From Favolaschia claudopus (lineage: Eukaryota; Basidiomycota; Agaricomycetes; Agaricales; Mycenaceae): a stretch of 64,000 nucleotides of DNA. Positions 45,401 through 56,700 of this stretch are shown here, in pieces. Both the position numbers and the translations under genes were made by a program. The stretch lies in NCBI GenBank assembly GCA_037176885.1, contig JAWWNJ010000140.1, positions 496,001 to 560,000 of the forward strand. The letters run 5' to 3'. A model generated the notes under the pieces. That model saw only the letters and a list, made by a program, of their open reading frames with translations, was not told the DNA's origin and did no database searches. The number at the start of each line of letters is the position of its first letter. Position 1 is the first letter of the stretch.

Positions 45401-46894
45401 ACTCTTGTGAGAGATGCTGCAGCTGCTGCAATTGCAGCTGGTGACCCACAGAAAGCAGTCGAGTGGCTTGAACAGGGCCGAAGCATAATCTGGGGTCAGT
45501 TTCTTGGCTTACGCACCCCAGTGGATGAGCTGAAGCAGAGGCACCCCAGACTTGCTGAACGATTTATCTTTTTATCTAAAACACTGGAAAGTGCTAGAGC
45601 TGAAACCAGGTCAACCAATGAGTATCCCACACCACAGCCAACGAATGTCATTTCAAGGAAATTTCATGAAATTGCTGTCCAAAGGAATGACCTTCTTGAC
45701 CAGATTAGACAGCAGCCAGGATTTGAACAGTTTTTATTACCCAAGTCTCTATCACAACTTTCCAATGCTGCAAATTTTGGCCCAGTGGCATCTTGAACAT
45801 CAGTGAACATCGATGTGATGGTCTTATTCTCCTCTCTGACCTGGATGGAGAAGTTATTCATGTGCCACTAAAAAACTTTGAACTGTCTGAAGCTCAATCA
45901 TTGGCTGTATCCATTGTAGGTACAACCGGACGTGCTGAGAGGTTGAATGGTTGTCGTGAGGGACAATTGATTCCGGATGAATTACTCTCCAACATACTTT
46001 CAAAACTGTGGATCAACATTGTCCAACCTATTCTACAAGCAATCGCAATTAATGTGAGTGATTTAAATACAACTCATACCTGTCATTTTCATCCTATTGC
46101 AGAGCCCAACCCACAAACCAGGACGCATCTGGTGGTGTCCTACTGGACCTCTGGTATTTCTTCCCATCCATGCTGCTGGGCTGTATGGCAAAGACCAGCC
46201 ATTTGGTTCAAAATTGTCAGATTTCGTCATTTCATCCTATACGCCATCCTTGAGTGCTTTGCTTGAGGGAAATCGCCCAAGATCTAGGCTACAAACTGAG
46301 CTGAAACTCTTAGCTGTGGCTCAACGTTCGGCAAATGGACAACATGATATTCCTGGTACTTACCAAGAAATGCAATATATTCAGCAGGAGGCCCATGGGA
46401 AGCTGAGCATCCTATGTCTTGATGAACAGAGTGCCACACCAGATAATGTTCAGCAGGGGATGAGAGATTCAAGATGGGTGCATTTTGCATGTCATGGTGT
46501 GCAGCATCATACACCAACTCAAAGTGCCCTTCTACTTGCAGGAAGTTCCCGCTTGACCCTCTCTGATATCATCCAATTGGAGCTTCCTAATGCGGACCTT
46601 GCATTTCTCTCAGCATGCCAAACTGCTACAGGTGATGGTGAGCTTCAAGATGAGGCAGTGCATCTCACTGCTGGCATGTTACTAGCTGGCTACCACAGTG
46701 TCATTGGTACAATGTGGACAATTCAAGACAATGACGCACCACAGGTGGCCAGAGATGTGTATGCCCATCTACTACAAACATCACCACCAGATTCAAGGCA
46801 TGCAGCTGAAGCACTTCATGTTGCTATTCAGAAGCTTCAAAAGGAAGGGAAATCATTTTTACGTTGGGTTCCCTTTGTGCATTTTGGGGTATGA
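42497..46894 (+). CDS. TPR-CHAT protein (TPR array plus caspase-like CHAT peptidase domain), apparent one-base frameshift
   Basis: Three short 5' exons from ATG 42497 encode an N-terminal C2-like segment (LFLLLTELHIKSLVHPHKDL..WKLRVECKI, then VTFLRHSEIEGTRLIGYTTI). A long exon from 43082 holds about 14 TPR-like units of about 46 residues, each with the pattern LSNLGxSLxxRFExLGDLDDLNQSI. A helical linker follows (AVEWLEQGRSIIWGQFLGLRTP). The C-terminus is a CHAT domain: RIWWCPTGPLVFLPIHAAG, WVHFACHGVQ with the catalytic His, and LAFLSACQTATGD with the catalytic Cys, ending FLRWVPFVHFGV. CHAT domains are caspase-relative cysteine peptidases, and TPR-CHAT proteins act in bacterial defence and cell death. 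Near 45780 the TPR exon hits a stop while the CHAT part continues in another frame. One missing base, or a weak 41-nt intron starting near 45745, would explain it. The gene is more AT-rich than its neighbours and lies between inverted MITE copies. Confidence 0.88.
43350..45180 (+). repeat. Tandem array of about 14 TPR-like coding repeats (about 138 nt each)
   Basis: The DNA repeats with a period near 138 nt. GATGATCTCAACC-type stretches recur at about 43560, 44640, 45040 and elsewhere. Each unit codes for one helix pair beginning KPxxLSNLG and ending SITxxxAAVDLTPDGHP. The units are close enough at DNA level for unequal exchange. Confidence 0.85.
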
Positions 46895-48639
46895 GTTGAA
46901 AGGCATGAAAGTTGAAGTCGTGTATGCACTCCTCAGTTCCTCTTGTGAAAATTGTTTATAATGTTCATAACAATTTGCATATCAAGCCTAGGAGCACAAT
47001 TAATAATTTGAAAAACTTTGGAAGATACTGGGAAGAATATTTACATGTATTGGACAATTTCAAACAATTTGCCACACACATCACTTTTTGATTTTTTCCC
47101 ACAAATCTCTAAATTCAGCAAAAATCGAAAGAAAATCACTGGCACGGTCCCTAAGAATCGGCTGTGATATGTGACAGGTGAACTAATTGAAAATTTTTAC
47201 CATTGAAGATAAGTATTCTCAGTCTGATCGTCTAAATTTAGTGTATGCAGCAAACTCTCAAATTCTCTAATGGATGGTACTGTACTATTCCAAGAGCCAT
47301 ACAAGCATGTATAATTACAACCTAACATGAGGCTACAGCCTGTGGTGAAGGCATTATGCTACCACTAGGGGTGCCCGTTCCCATGTTTAGGGAAACGTCG
47401 CTAAGCTCCCGCTACCAGATGATGATGTCCCGCTGGCTTATCGGCCATCCTAAGCAATAAGATACTACCCTCGAGGTAGAGTATATCTTCTGTAATCCTA
47501 GCCTCACTTCCTCCCGCTGATAGGTACAGAAATCGACAAATTTCTGTGGTTTCACGCGTAGCCGCTGAGCGGCCCTATCAACGGGAGAGAAATCATGTTA
47601 TCAAGGCCGCCCATCACAGTGATCAAAACACACCCAAACCCGCCATTGACCAACCATGGCCCTAGATATATGTGCACACATGTGGTGGGAATGAGAATCC
47701 AGGGCTTTAGGTGCAAGCTAGAGCTTAATTGACTCACAACAACACGCCAGACGTCTGCCGCCCTAACGGGCGGCGCGGCACAGCCACCTGCCACCCGCCG
47801 TCGGCCATAAATTGGTGGGAACGCTACGCGATTGCTCGAAGATTTGCACGCACGTAAAGTAGAATAATGGGAAGCAGGTGCCGGCGTCCAACAAGAGTCA
47901 ACTTATGAATGACATTTGTATTTTGGTGGGTCATGAAGCATCATGAGGCTCCTGAGCTCAAGTTAGTTGCCGAAGGAAGGGTTAGAGTATACAAGTTAGG
48001 CAAATACTCACTGGAACGAATTTCCGGTAGTTTTCTCAGAGAAAATACTTCGCCCGAGACACACTCTTTCATTGTTTCCGAGTCCAAATCTGCATGCAAT
48101 GTCAAGCCTGTCAGTGATGAAAATATAGAGTACTCGAACTGCCGTGCATATGCATCGGCCCTCTACGCCAAGTCAATATTATAGCACTTGATATATCTAA
48201 CTGCCATGTCTTGAGAACAAATTAGACTCATATAGAATTTACTGCACTTGATTCTATCAAATTGTAGTCTGAGAGTCAAACACGTAATTCTCCATCTATT
48301 GGAAGGGTAGAATACTCGTTCTTGTTCTCTGAACAGTATCAAGACTTAATTCAAAGCTAGCAGTGCGTCAAAATTTGCAAGAGGTTTCGTATCTGAGGTG
48401 TTCTAAGCCAACTTATCTTCAAATGTTCACGCTTATTCTGGGAGCATATGTAGCTATTTAGAGCTGAGTAGTTGGGAAACACCTCGGCTTATTCCCTAAA
48501 TTTTGGATTCATCAAAGACTCAGGAAAGGAATTGGAGACACCGGCAAATTGACCGGCGGCATGTTCAGCAGAGGACTGATCGGAGTTTGAATACTTCTTC
48601 CCACATTCTCGCAGCGTCGCTGCTGTTGACTGACTCGTA
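46895..48639. other. Gene-free region downstream of the TPR-CHAT gene
   Basis: About 1.7 kb. Open frames at 47552-47794 (minus) and 47909-48181 (plus) are short and have no recognised domain. AT-rich up to about 47350, then mixed composition. Confidence 0.4.
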
Positions 48640-49068
48640 AGGTTCAACACGGGTCGCGGGTTTGTACCCGAGGGTCGGCCGGGTACGGGTACGGGTTGGC
48701 TTTTTTGCGACCCGCGCAATACCGTGGACCCGTCCGGCGGAACCCGCGGGTCCTCACGGGTACTCGGCAAGGTCTGCCGAACCTCGGCCGACGGTGCCCT
48801 GACAATGCCTGTTGTCGCCAAGTGTTGATCTCTATCTCTTCCGAAGCTTCGCTTGACCGTCCCGACACTCAGTCAAGCTTGATGGACACAGATGGAATGA
48901 TTTACATCAACTTTTTTGGCCTACAGACATCAAAGTAATACCTTTTGGCGCAGGACCCGCAAGGAACCGCGGGTAGGTAGTGACCCGCGGGTAACCCGTA
49001 CGGGTTTGCGGGTCGGGTCCATCACGGGTACGGTTTGGCCGGGTCCGGGTACGGGTTGACCTCGGGGT
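48640..49068. mobile_element. TA-flanked MITE, copy 2, inverted and 3'-truncated
   Basis: It starts TA then AGGTTCAACACGGGTCGCGG and matches the reverse complement of copy 1 (39928-40392) with only about three differences (a T/C at 49063, a one-base indel near 48845 and a T/C near 48787). It stops 38 bp short of the other terminal repeat, where unrelated sequence (TTTCTTCTATCCAACC) begins. Confidence 0.88.
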
Positions 49069-49171
49069 TTCTTCTATCCAACCACCATCTATACACCAAC
49101 ATGCCCGTCATCCGCAAACGTAGCCCAGCACAAAAAAGGAGAAACTGATTCGGGACTCGCTCACCGCTGCC

Positions 49172-50332
49172 ATGGACGTCGTCATCTCCGGGTCTATCTT
49201 GATTTTGCGCTCGCCGGCTTTCGAAGATTTCATGACGAAGTTCCAAGCTCTGTCACCCAGGGAGAACGCGAAGATGATACGCTCTGGCCGACTGAACCTC
49301 CTGCAGCTGCACGAGAATTTTACAGATAGTCTCTCAATTCCGCTAGGCGCGCACGAGGTTTGTAGTTTTGTCTTTTGCCATAATCACCGATGCTCGTTGT
49401 TGACTCCCCTCCAGACGATCTCAACGTTGATTCACTCCCAACACACTCTTCATCAATTACTCAAACATAGCGATTGTCCAGATAGCCTGCCTGTAGGCGG
49501 AGACAAGCAGACAATGTTTTTCTATGCATGGGTCGCGGCGATGGCAGAAGCTCTCACACCGGACGAACTCGCCCTCTGGTATGCTGGTGTCTTCGGTCCC
49601 ATGATCGCGCCGATGGAAGAGATTCTAAAAGCGTGAGTTCCCAACACGCTTGTTGATCGGCTTTCGCTCACGCTTCACAGGGAGGAAGCTCGCGACCAAC
49701 TTCAGGATGAAAACGATGAGGAGGAGGACACCCGTCCGCATAAAAAACAACGGCTGACGCATGAGGATAGGCGTGACATTGGTATGTCCCCGCCTACTTC
49801 TGCGTCGCGTATCTCCTCAGACGAATCTTACCAGTTATCAAATGCTTTCGCGAGGTGGCGGCCTCCAAACCCGCTTCTCCAACACCACCTGTAGCAAGTG
49901 TTTCCTCTTCCTTGGTTGGTGTTTTGCGTCCTCCGGAGAGTCACTAACTCTCATCTGGCAGAACCGCCCAAGCCCGACCACCGCCTCTACCAGTTGGGTA
50001 AAATTGGCTGTCGCCCGCATCGAAGAAAGAAGGCCCTCCATCGTTACTCAAGCTCAAGAACCTCCGGAGCCAACGATGCCCGGCGCATGGTGTCCCAGCC
50101 CCCCTCGCCGCTCTTTCACACAAGAACGGAGCCTCATCCGGCGCACAGTGTCAAATCCTGCCCCTCGTCACTTTTGCGATCTCTTATCCTAGACGGCCTC
50201 ACCTCAAGTCGGATTCTTGGATCATCCTCGCGTTACTATCTTTCTTCTTGGACGTCAGGCAAGACTGCACAACGGGCTCATCTCCTACAACTTGTTCATC
50301 AGATTGCTAGTCCTCCGTCCACTGTACAATAG
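49172..50332 (+). CDS. Uncertain protein, possible RNase III-like domain remnant
   Basis: Exon 1 from 49172 (MDVVISGSILILRSPAFEDFMTKFQALSPRE) joins through a GT..AG intron (about 49358-49413) to TISTLIHSQHTLHQLLKHSD, VGGDKQTMFFYAWVAAMAEA and WYAGVFGPMIAPMEEIL. An acidic exon (EEARDQLQDENDEEEDTRPHK) follows. The FYAWVAAMAEALT..WYAGVFGPMI part recalls the second half of an RNase III domain (the FEAFIGAL..WLEPL region), but the metal-binding residues are not evident and the first half is missing. The 3' exon structure is unresolved; frames to 49893, 50190 or 50332 are all possible. The gene starts only about 100 bp after the truncated MITE end, so its 5' part may have been lost. A host gene of other function is equally possible. 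Confidence 0.4.
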
Positions 50333-50765
50333 CACAACAAATGTACTACTTCTCCCGCCCTGTAGGTCGAGCGCTGCTCATTGAATTCTATTACGACTTT
50401 CATTCCATCTCCTTGCTGATTTTTGGCTGAGCTATGGACAACATATTCAAATTTCCGCGGGAACATAGTATTATTTAGTGGTGAAAGGCGAAACGACATC
50501 CGAATGGGATGCAAGGATTTCCAAAATGAGTACCGTTCCGGCTTTGAGTTGTGGCTTTTATGAGTCTTGAATAGAATACAGTAACGGGGACCCGTTCATC
50601 AACAGCTTTATCGAGTGCTCACTGGGACCACTTAAATTCCAGTTGCCTGCTGTCTTTAAAATCTTCTTGCGCCGACGAGCTTCGGGAACTTAAACGCGAG
50701 CGTTCAACGATTCAGATACGGATACTTACAAATACCTTGGCTGCACAGCGAGGTTAGTGCTATAT
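50333..50765. other. Intergenic, convergent
   Basis: About 430 bp between the uncertain plus-strand gene and the 3' end of the split GMC gene; nothing recognised. Confidence 0.35.
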
Positions 50766-51726
50766 TCAAGCCTTGAAGTCCGCTTTCAAATCATCAGCGA
50801 ACTTCTCCGCAATCGCGAAACATCCGCCAGCCTGAGCGCATCGTCAGCACCGTACACCTACAACACCAAGAGACGAATACAAAAGCTCACTGTATGTCCC
50901 GAAATAATCCAGGGAAACACCGACGCATCGCATACTCTCAGTCCCTGAATCCCATAAACTCGCAACCTCGAATCAACAACACCATTCTGTTCCTCCGGTG
51001 CCATCCGACAAGTGCTAGTCGGATGATAAACCGTCTCGACGCGTTCACGGATGATATCCCGCAGCTCGTCGTCTGTCTTGAGATGAATCGCATGATCGAG
51101 TTCGGGATTCGTGTTACTGTGGTCGAGGTACGCGTTCATAGCTTTGGCATGTGCGATCTTGATGATGAGACGGAACCCTCGCAGTAGCTTTTCGAGATCA
51201 TGCGGGGTTTGCAGGTAGTTTGGATCGATTGTCGGTAAGGCCCATGGATTGGCTGATTTGAGACCGACGGAGCCTCGACTCGTGGGGCTGCAAACGAACA
51301 GTGAGCCGGGCAATTTGAGGTCGGTCAAGAGAACACGTACCGAAGCAGGTAGCAATGCAAGCTGTATGTGTGCTCTTTAAATAACAGCCGGCCGTGATCC
51401 TTTGGGGCTCGCGTTGAGAACCGGGAGTTTGATGACGCATCGGATACTCACCTTAAAAGCCATGGGAGTACAGAATAACTCAAGGTCAGGGCTCGCAGCG
51501 CCGGAACTGCTATCCTCTAGCGTTTGTGGAAAGTCGGAGGAAGGAAACAGGACAGGGTCGTCCGAGCGCACAAAAGCAGCGGCTTCACCAAACTAACAAT
51601 GATAGCGCGATGAGACAAAGACAACGACAGCAGGTACAAGCAGGGAAGCGAAGCTCACATTGGACCCAAGCTTCCCGGTGCCATAGAGTTGATACCTCAC
51701 GACTTCTTGCACCAGTTGTAATCCTT

Positions 51727-51734
51727 GCCAAACG
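51727..51734. repeat. 8-bp target-site duplication of the hAT element, left copy
   Basis: GCCAAACG directly precedes the element's first base at 51735 and recurs exactly at 56701-56708. Confidence 0.9.
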
Positions 51735-51890
51735 TAGTGTTTTCCTGGCTTGGCTTGGCCCGAAAGCCGTGGCTTTGGCCTGGCTTTAGCTGGCTCTGGC
51801 TCACAAAATTCTGAGCCAGGGCCATGGGCCAGCCAAAGCCAGGGCCAAGCCAAAGCCACTGGCTTGAGCCATGGCTTCAACTTAGAGTTT
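51735..51890. repeat. hAT left end: TIR and subterminal GGCTTGG repeats
   Basis: The TIR is followed by overlapping copies of GGCTTGGC, CTGGCTTTGGC and CCATGGCTTGAGCC in both orientations. Such arrays are the transposase binding region of hAT elements. Confidence 0.8.
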
Positions 51891-51917
51891 GCGCTGAATT
51901 TATATAATATCATCTAT

Positions 51918-54900
51918 CTACGCTTCCTCTGCGCTATCGTCAACAAGGATATCCCAACTATCATCCGTGTCCTCCTGTTCGTCTTCTTCATCCAATAATA
52001 CATCCCGCCTAAATAACAAATCCCGTCGAATCATACATTTGAGAACCTGCAGCGCCTCAACGACGTCGCCTTTGAGTCGGTTCCGGCGTTTGCTGATGGT
52101 GATCCCAGCAGACGAGAATGCGCGCTCACTTGACACCGAAGATGACATGATTGCCAAATAGTCGCGTGCAAGAGACGCCCACACCGGATAGCGATGAGCA
52201 TTGAGCTGCGTATAAGACGTGAGCAATTGAGAAAGAGGTACAAAATATCCGTTAACATACCCCCCACCACTCGATTGTGGACATACCCTCACGAACAACT
52301 TCATGACCATGGAGATAGAGCTGAAATTCGTCGGCCCAAGGGTTTGACGGCGGCAGCTCAACTGGCGTGGCGCTCGGACTTGAGGCGGCTGAAATATCAG
52401 GTTCGGAGCTCAAGCTGATCGCCCGTCGAAGCCCTTGAGGAGGTTGAACCTTCTTTGCAGCGACAGGGCGGATAGCGGCCCCAGATCCTTGCAAAGCCAG
52501 ATACCGCTTTTTGAACTGCAACCGAAATTCATCAACTCATTAGACCAATAATTCATTTGAAACACGAACCAGTGCCTCTAAATTCTCCTTTGCTTCTTCG
52601 TAAAGTGGCTCCTCCCAATTGGCCTTGATGTACGACATCTTGTTGACGGGGTCCAGAACTAGAACATAAAGGTAGGTGGTCAGGACGTTCAATTGATGCG
52701 GATGAACATTAGCTACCCATCGCGAGCAGGTACGCATCCGAGTTGGCTGTCTTTTGATAATATTCGTCGACCTTCTTCATCGCAGCTTCCAACGCGGGCC
52801 AGAAATAAGTGTACTGCGCGTTCTCGGACGCGAGTTTCCATTGCGCATGGAGCTTTTCGAGAGCCGGAATGGCGAGATGAAGGGTCGAGCGCATATCGGA
52901 GGAAAAGGCATGCTGTGCCTCCTCCGCACACTATTGAAGTGATAAGAACTTGACGAGATAATATCAAAGTAAACGTACCGCGAGAAGATTGAGGAACAAG
53001 TCCACGCGAGCCCATTCCTCCGATTTCAGGCGCAAGGCTTCGAGCTTCTCGCGTTTCTCACCCGATTCTTCTTGCGCTATCTCGAACGCAAAGGTATCGA
53101 CATCCTAGGCAAAAAATCAGCTAATGCCAAACACAGGTTTATATCTCACCCGTCGCAGATCCCAAGCCCGATGAAGCATACGATACGTCGACGACCAACG
53201 AACCTTCATGTCAAGAATCATTTGTTTGGCAGCCACGTCAGGATGTGTTCGTAGCTGAATGGTACGAAATAGCTCCTTGCGCTTGGCCGATGAACGTTCT
53301 TAACATAAGAAATACTAAGTAATTTGAATAATTTGAGATTGAACAATGGGTACAGTACCTTGACTGCGATGGCTCGGACGAGGCCAATCTCGTCTCGTAG
53401 TATTCCTGGGCCACTGACTGTGCTCGGGATATGAGCATCGGGATCATGCGTGTTGAAATGCGGTGAATTGCTGTGAGTAGAGATGAGTTTTTGAGTGGCG
53501 AGATTGATGACATGTGCTAGACAACTGAATTCCGACGTGAGTGGAATGAGAAGGGAGATTTAAGGAGGTATTGATACGTACTTGATGCGACGTTCAATAG
53601 GATCCCAGGTCTCCTTTGTTGCCAAGTAAATTTGACGGGCAAATTCTTCGAGCATGGTGCCATTGTTTGAAGCGTTATCGCAAGTGACATATCCGATCTA
53701 GATATTGAGGCATATCAGTTTATTACGAGACAAGCGATTCAAACCAACCCGTTTAACAATCCCTAATCGCTGGACAATCTTGAACAAAGCCTGTCCAAGG
53801 CGAACCCCGTGGTGGGCGTTGTTGAGGCGGGTAAATCCAAGGATTGCTTCCTGAAGTTGCCAACGACCGGGGGCAACTTCTTCGATCCAGTGGCCGGTCA
53901 CGACAAAATAACCATCCGTGTTATTTGCCTGCCAAGCATCACAGGTGATGTGAAGCTGGCCCGTCACCTTGTCGCTCTGTTGCACTTTGATATTAGTTCA
54001 GCTGTTGCAGGGCATGATCGACTCACGTTGATACGTATACGAAGGTTTTCGAGTTGTTGGTGGAAAAGCTTGATGATTTCTTCTCTCACGAGCTTCCCGC
54101 TGGGTATCACAACACCATCGGTGGCCCGTGAAGCAATGCCGATCATCTCTTGAAACTTCGGATGGTCCAGCGCACTGATAGGCTACGAGATATCAGACAA
54201 ATGGTGAGCGATGCTACTGAACGATTGGCTTACCTGATCAGTGGCTATCAACCATTCAATTGCAGCGTCTCGAAATAGCTTGTCGCTGTAGCGAACGACT
54301 CGTTCGGGCTTCTTCTGCAGGTGAGGATCGAGAGTCTGTTGCTCCAAGTGTTTAGCTTCCTCAGCTTCTGCCTTGCGGGCTTTGACATCCGCCGGCAGCT
54401 TTGATTCGAAGTTGTTTTCCTTGCACCATTTCCGATACTCAGGCTAATATACACCCGATTGAGCGAAAGTCGAGTAATCAAACTGAATTCAACGTACGGC
54501 ATGATACGCCTCCATATGGCGCCGATTTGTGGAGAGGTCGGAAATTTGGCGATCACTTGTGAGAACTTAAACCTGGAAATAGGAACGATAACGAAAGATC
54601 ACTTACCTGCACAGAGTACACTTCCGATGAAGTTTGTCCATACCACTCGTCCCCTTCGCAGTAAAAGGTTTACCGAAGAAATGTGTAATGTCGGCGGCAG
54701 CGGGTAGCTTTGGAGGCGCGGATGTGTCAGAAATTGGTTGAACGTCGATGTCCGCAAGCATTCCGTCAGGTCCCAGCTCCGTTGGATCTGAGACTTTCTG
54801 CTTCTTTTTTTGCTCGTCAACGCGATGCTTTACAATTGTTAGAATCAACATAAACAACATGCGGAATGCATACCATCTTTCACAACACGTTTCGAAGCAG

Positions 54901-55923
54901 CTAAAACCCGACTTAGTTAAGGTTGTTTGTGATATTAGGGAAAGCACACGCACTGGCAGAGTTCTTCTTTCCCTTCTTCGGCTCAGCCTCAGCCTCCGAA
55001 GCAGCGGAATCAGCATCAGAGGACTCCGAATCGGCTGCGATTAAATTAATGAGCATTTTGGAAGGAAGAGCGAAAAGCGAAATACTGGAATTTGGTGTCG
55101 GCGGTTGATGGAAATCTTCATCCTTCTCGTCATCGACATCGATAACATCTTCCACCGTCACCGAGCCATGTTTGGCTATCAATTATAAATGTTCGGGAGA
55201 GACCTCAAAAGAATCAACTTACTACTTCTCTTCCGCTTCAGAGATGCCGGCTGCTCTCCATCCGACCTCGGGCTTTCAGGCGGTCTCTCTTCTCCAGAGA
55301 GAGTCGAAGAATCACCAGTTTGAGATGAGCTGTTGAGCAGTCATGGAATGAATGTTAGCTTTGAGCATTACAACGTACCAAAGTGTCTCCATGTCAGACA
55401 CAATTGATGTTAATTTGACGGCGGCGATGGTGAAGGGAATTCCGGCAGACTTCCACTCAAGGGAGCGAAGATACTGGACGACGAGAATCATGCCATACTT
55501 GCCTCGAGAAATATACCGGAAGTGCCCATCATCGCCGCGACAGTCGTTGCCAAAGAGTATGTCCATCCGACGGATGAAAGTCGATGCCTCGGTTTTGTCC
55601 ATACCGTGTACATTGTTCACTACATGGTAGATTTTGTCTTGATCTGTTGCCTTATAGATGGATTTGGGAAGCTGATGTGTGAGGGCGTCCATTTTGTTGA
55701 TCAAGTCCGAGATGAGGGTGACTAGGAGTGGAGTCAAAGATGATCGCGAGGAATATATCTCATATTCAAACGCACCTGAATTTGCGATAGTCTCTCCAAC
55801 AATCTGTTGATGGGGAGCCGAGGGTGTCTCTCCATTCTGGGGGTCCATGAGTCTAGACGACGCATGTTTTGTCCGTTGACTGCGGTGAGGTGCAGCATTC
55901 GAGTCGATTTTGCGAGAAGACAT
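51918..55923 (-). CDS. hAT transposase (zf-BED, RNase H-like core, C-terminal dimerisation domain)
   Basis: The gene starts MSSRKIDSNAAPHRSQRTKH and has many short introns. The N-terminal part is transposon-specific (KIYHVVNNVHGMDKTEASTFI) and is followed by an acidic linker (DVDDEKDEDF, SESSDADSAASEAEAEPKKGKK). A BED-type zinc finger is visible as KCTLC with RRHMEAYH. The catalytic core shows ITCDAWQANNTDGY (first Asp), GYVTCDNASNNG (second Asp), the insertion-domain motif RINCLAHVINL, and SSSVSSERAFSSAG (Glu). The last lies in the hAT C-terminal dimerisation domain (YPVWASLARDYLAI..SKRRNRLKGDVVEALQVLKC). The protein ends SWDILVDDSAEEA with the stop at 51918. All catalytic positions are present and I saw no stop inside the exons, so the transposase may be active. 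Whether the exons upstream of 55312 belong to the same transcript is less certain. Confidence 0.9.
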
Positions 55924-56544
55924 GGCGGGAGGACAGAGTAATCGAATGCTCAGATCACAGTTGATTTTCAATGAAAGTCGGGCGCAATAAATTTGACTCA
56001 TTCGGACCTGTTGTGGCGCATACTTGCCCGCAGAGTCAGCGCAAATTTGGCTCGCAAATCCTTTCGGGCTTCAAAACCCATGTAAATCAGGTTCAGAATC
56101 GGTGTTTTTGGTGGGTTCAGACTCGGAACAGCTGCGGAATACTGCTAAGCTTGTCCGGAAGCGACATCTCTGCAGTGGATGTCGTGTTGGTCATTGTCTA
56201 AGATGAAGCAGATGTCGCGTCGGTCGTCGTCTAAGCGGTTTGTCTTGCTAATTTTTGCCCGCGAGACCCGGAAATTGGTAAGATCCTAGAGGTATGTACC
56301 GTGTTGGACGGGATTCAGGACGCGTAGAGCGCGAGGAAAGCAGAAAACGACTAATATTGATGAGCGCAAGAGCTGACGCGTCCCGTCACAATCGTCACAT
56401 TTGGTGACGATCAGGCTCTCGGCAGTCACGCGGCATTCAAAGCAAAACTCGAACGCGCAAGACAAGCGCAAGATAAAACCTGCTTCAATTTATCGAAGAC
56501 GATATCATGGGTGTGGGTATTTAGATTTATCCCGAAAATATTGC

Positions 56545-56700
56545 TTCAAGCCATGGCTTGACTGGCTTGGCTTGGCTCAGAGAAGCTCGGGCCAGGGGCC
56601 AAAGCCAGACGAAGCCAGAGAATTGGCCTGGCCTGGCTTGCCGAAGCCATGGCTTGGCTTGGCCGGCTTCTGGCTTTGAGCCAGGGCCAGCAAAACACTA
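56545..56700. repeat. hAT right end: TIR and subterminal GGCTTGG repeats
   Basis: It mirrors the left end with GGCTTGGCTTGGC, CCATGGCTTGGC and CCAGGGCCAG repeats, ending CAGCAAAACACTA at 56700. Confidence 0.8.

Larger units (their letters stand above)
51735..56700. mobile_element. Complete hAT-family DNA transposon (4966 bp)
   Basis: The terminal inverted repeats are TAGTGTTTTCCTGGC at the left and, read inward, TAGTGTTTTGCTGGC at the right, with one mismatch. An exact 8-bp target duplication (GCCAAACG) flanks it, the length expected for hAT. Both ends carry about 150 bp of GGCTTGGCTTGGCC/CCATGGCTTGAGCC-type subterminal repeats. Inside is one minus-strand transposase gene (51918-55923). It sits in the coding sequence of a GMC oxidoreductase. 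Intact ends, duplication and transposase suggest recent, possibly autonomous activity. Confidence 0.95.

Noticed and set aside
41920..47345. Similar short sequences flanking the TPR-CHAT gene (CATGAGGCTTGCTGCCTGTG at 41921 and CATGAGGCTACAGCCTGTG at 47326)
   Set aside because: About 20 nt with mismatches; too short to claim as element borders without other copies.
47909..48181. 91-codon open frame downstream of the TPR-CHAT gene
   Set aside because: No recognisable domain and no splice context; not supported as a gene.
53072..54153. Plus-strand open frames inside the hAT element
   Set aside because: They are antisense to transposase exons that carry the catalytic motifs.
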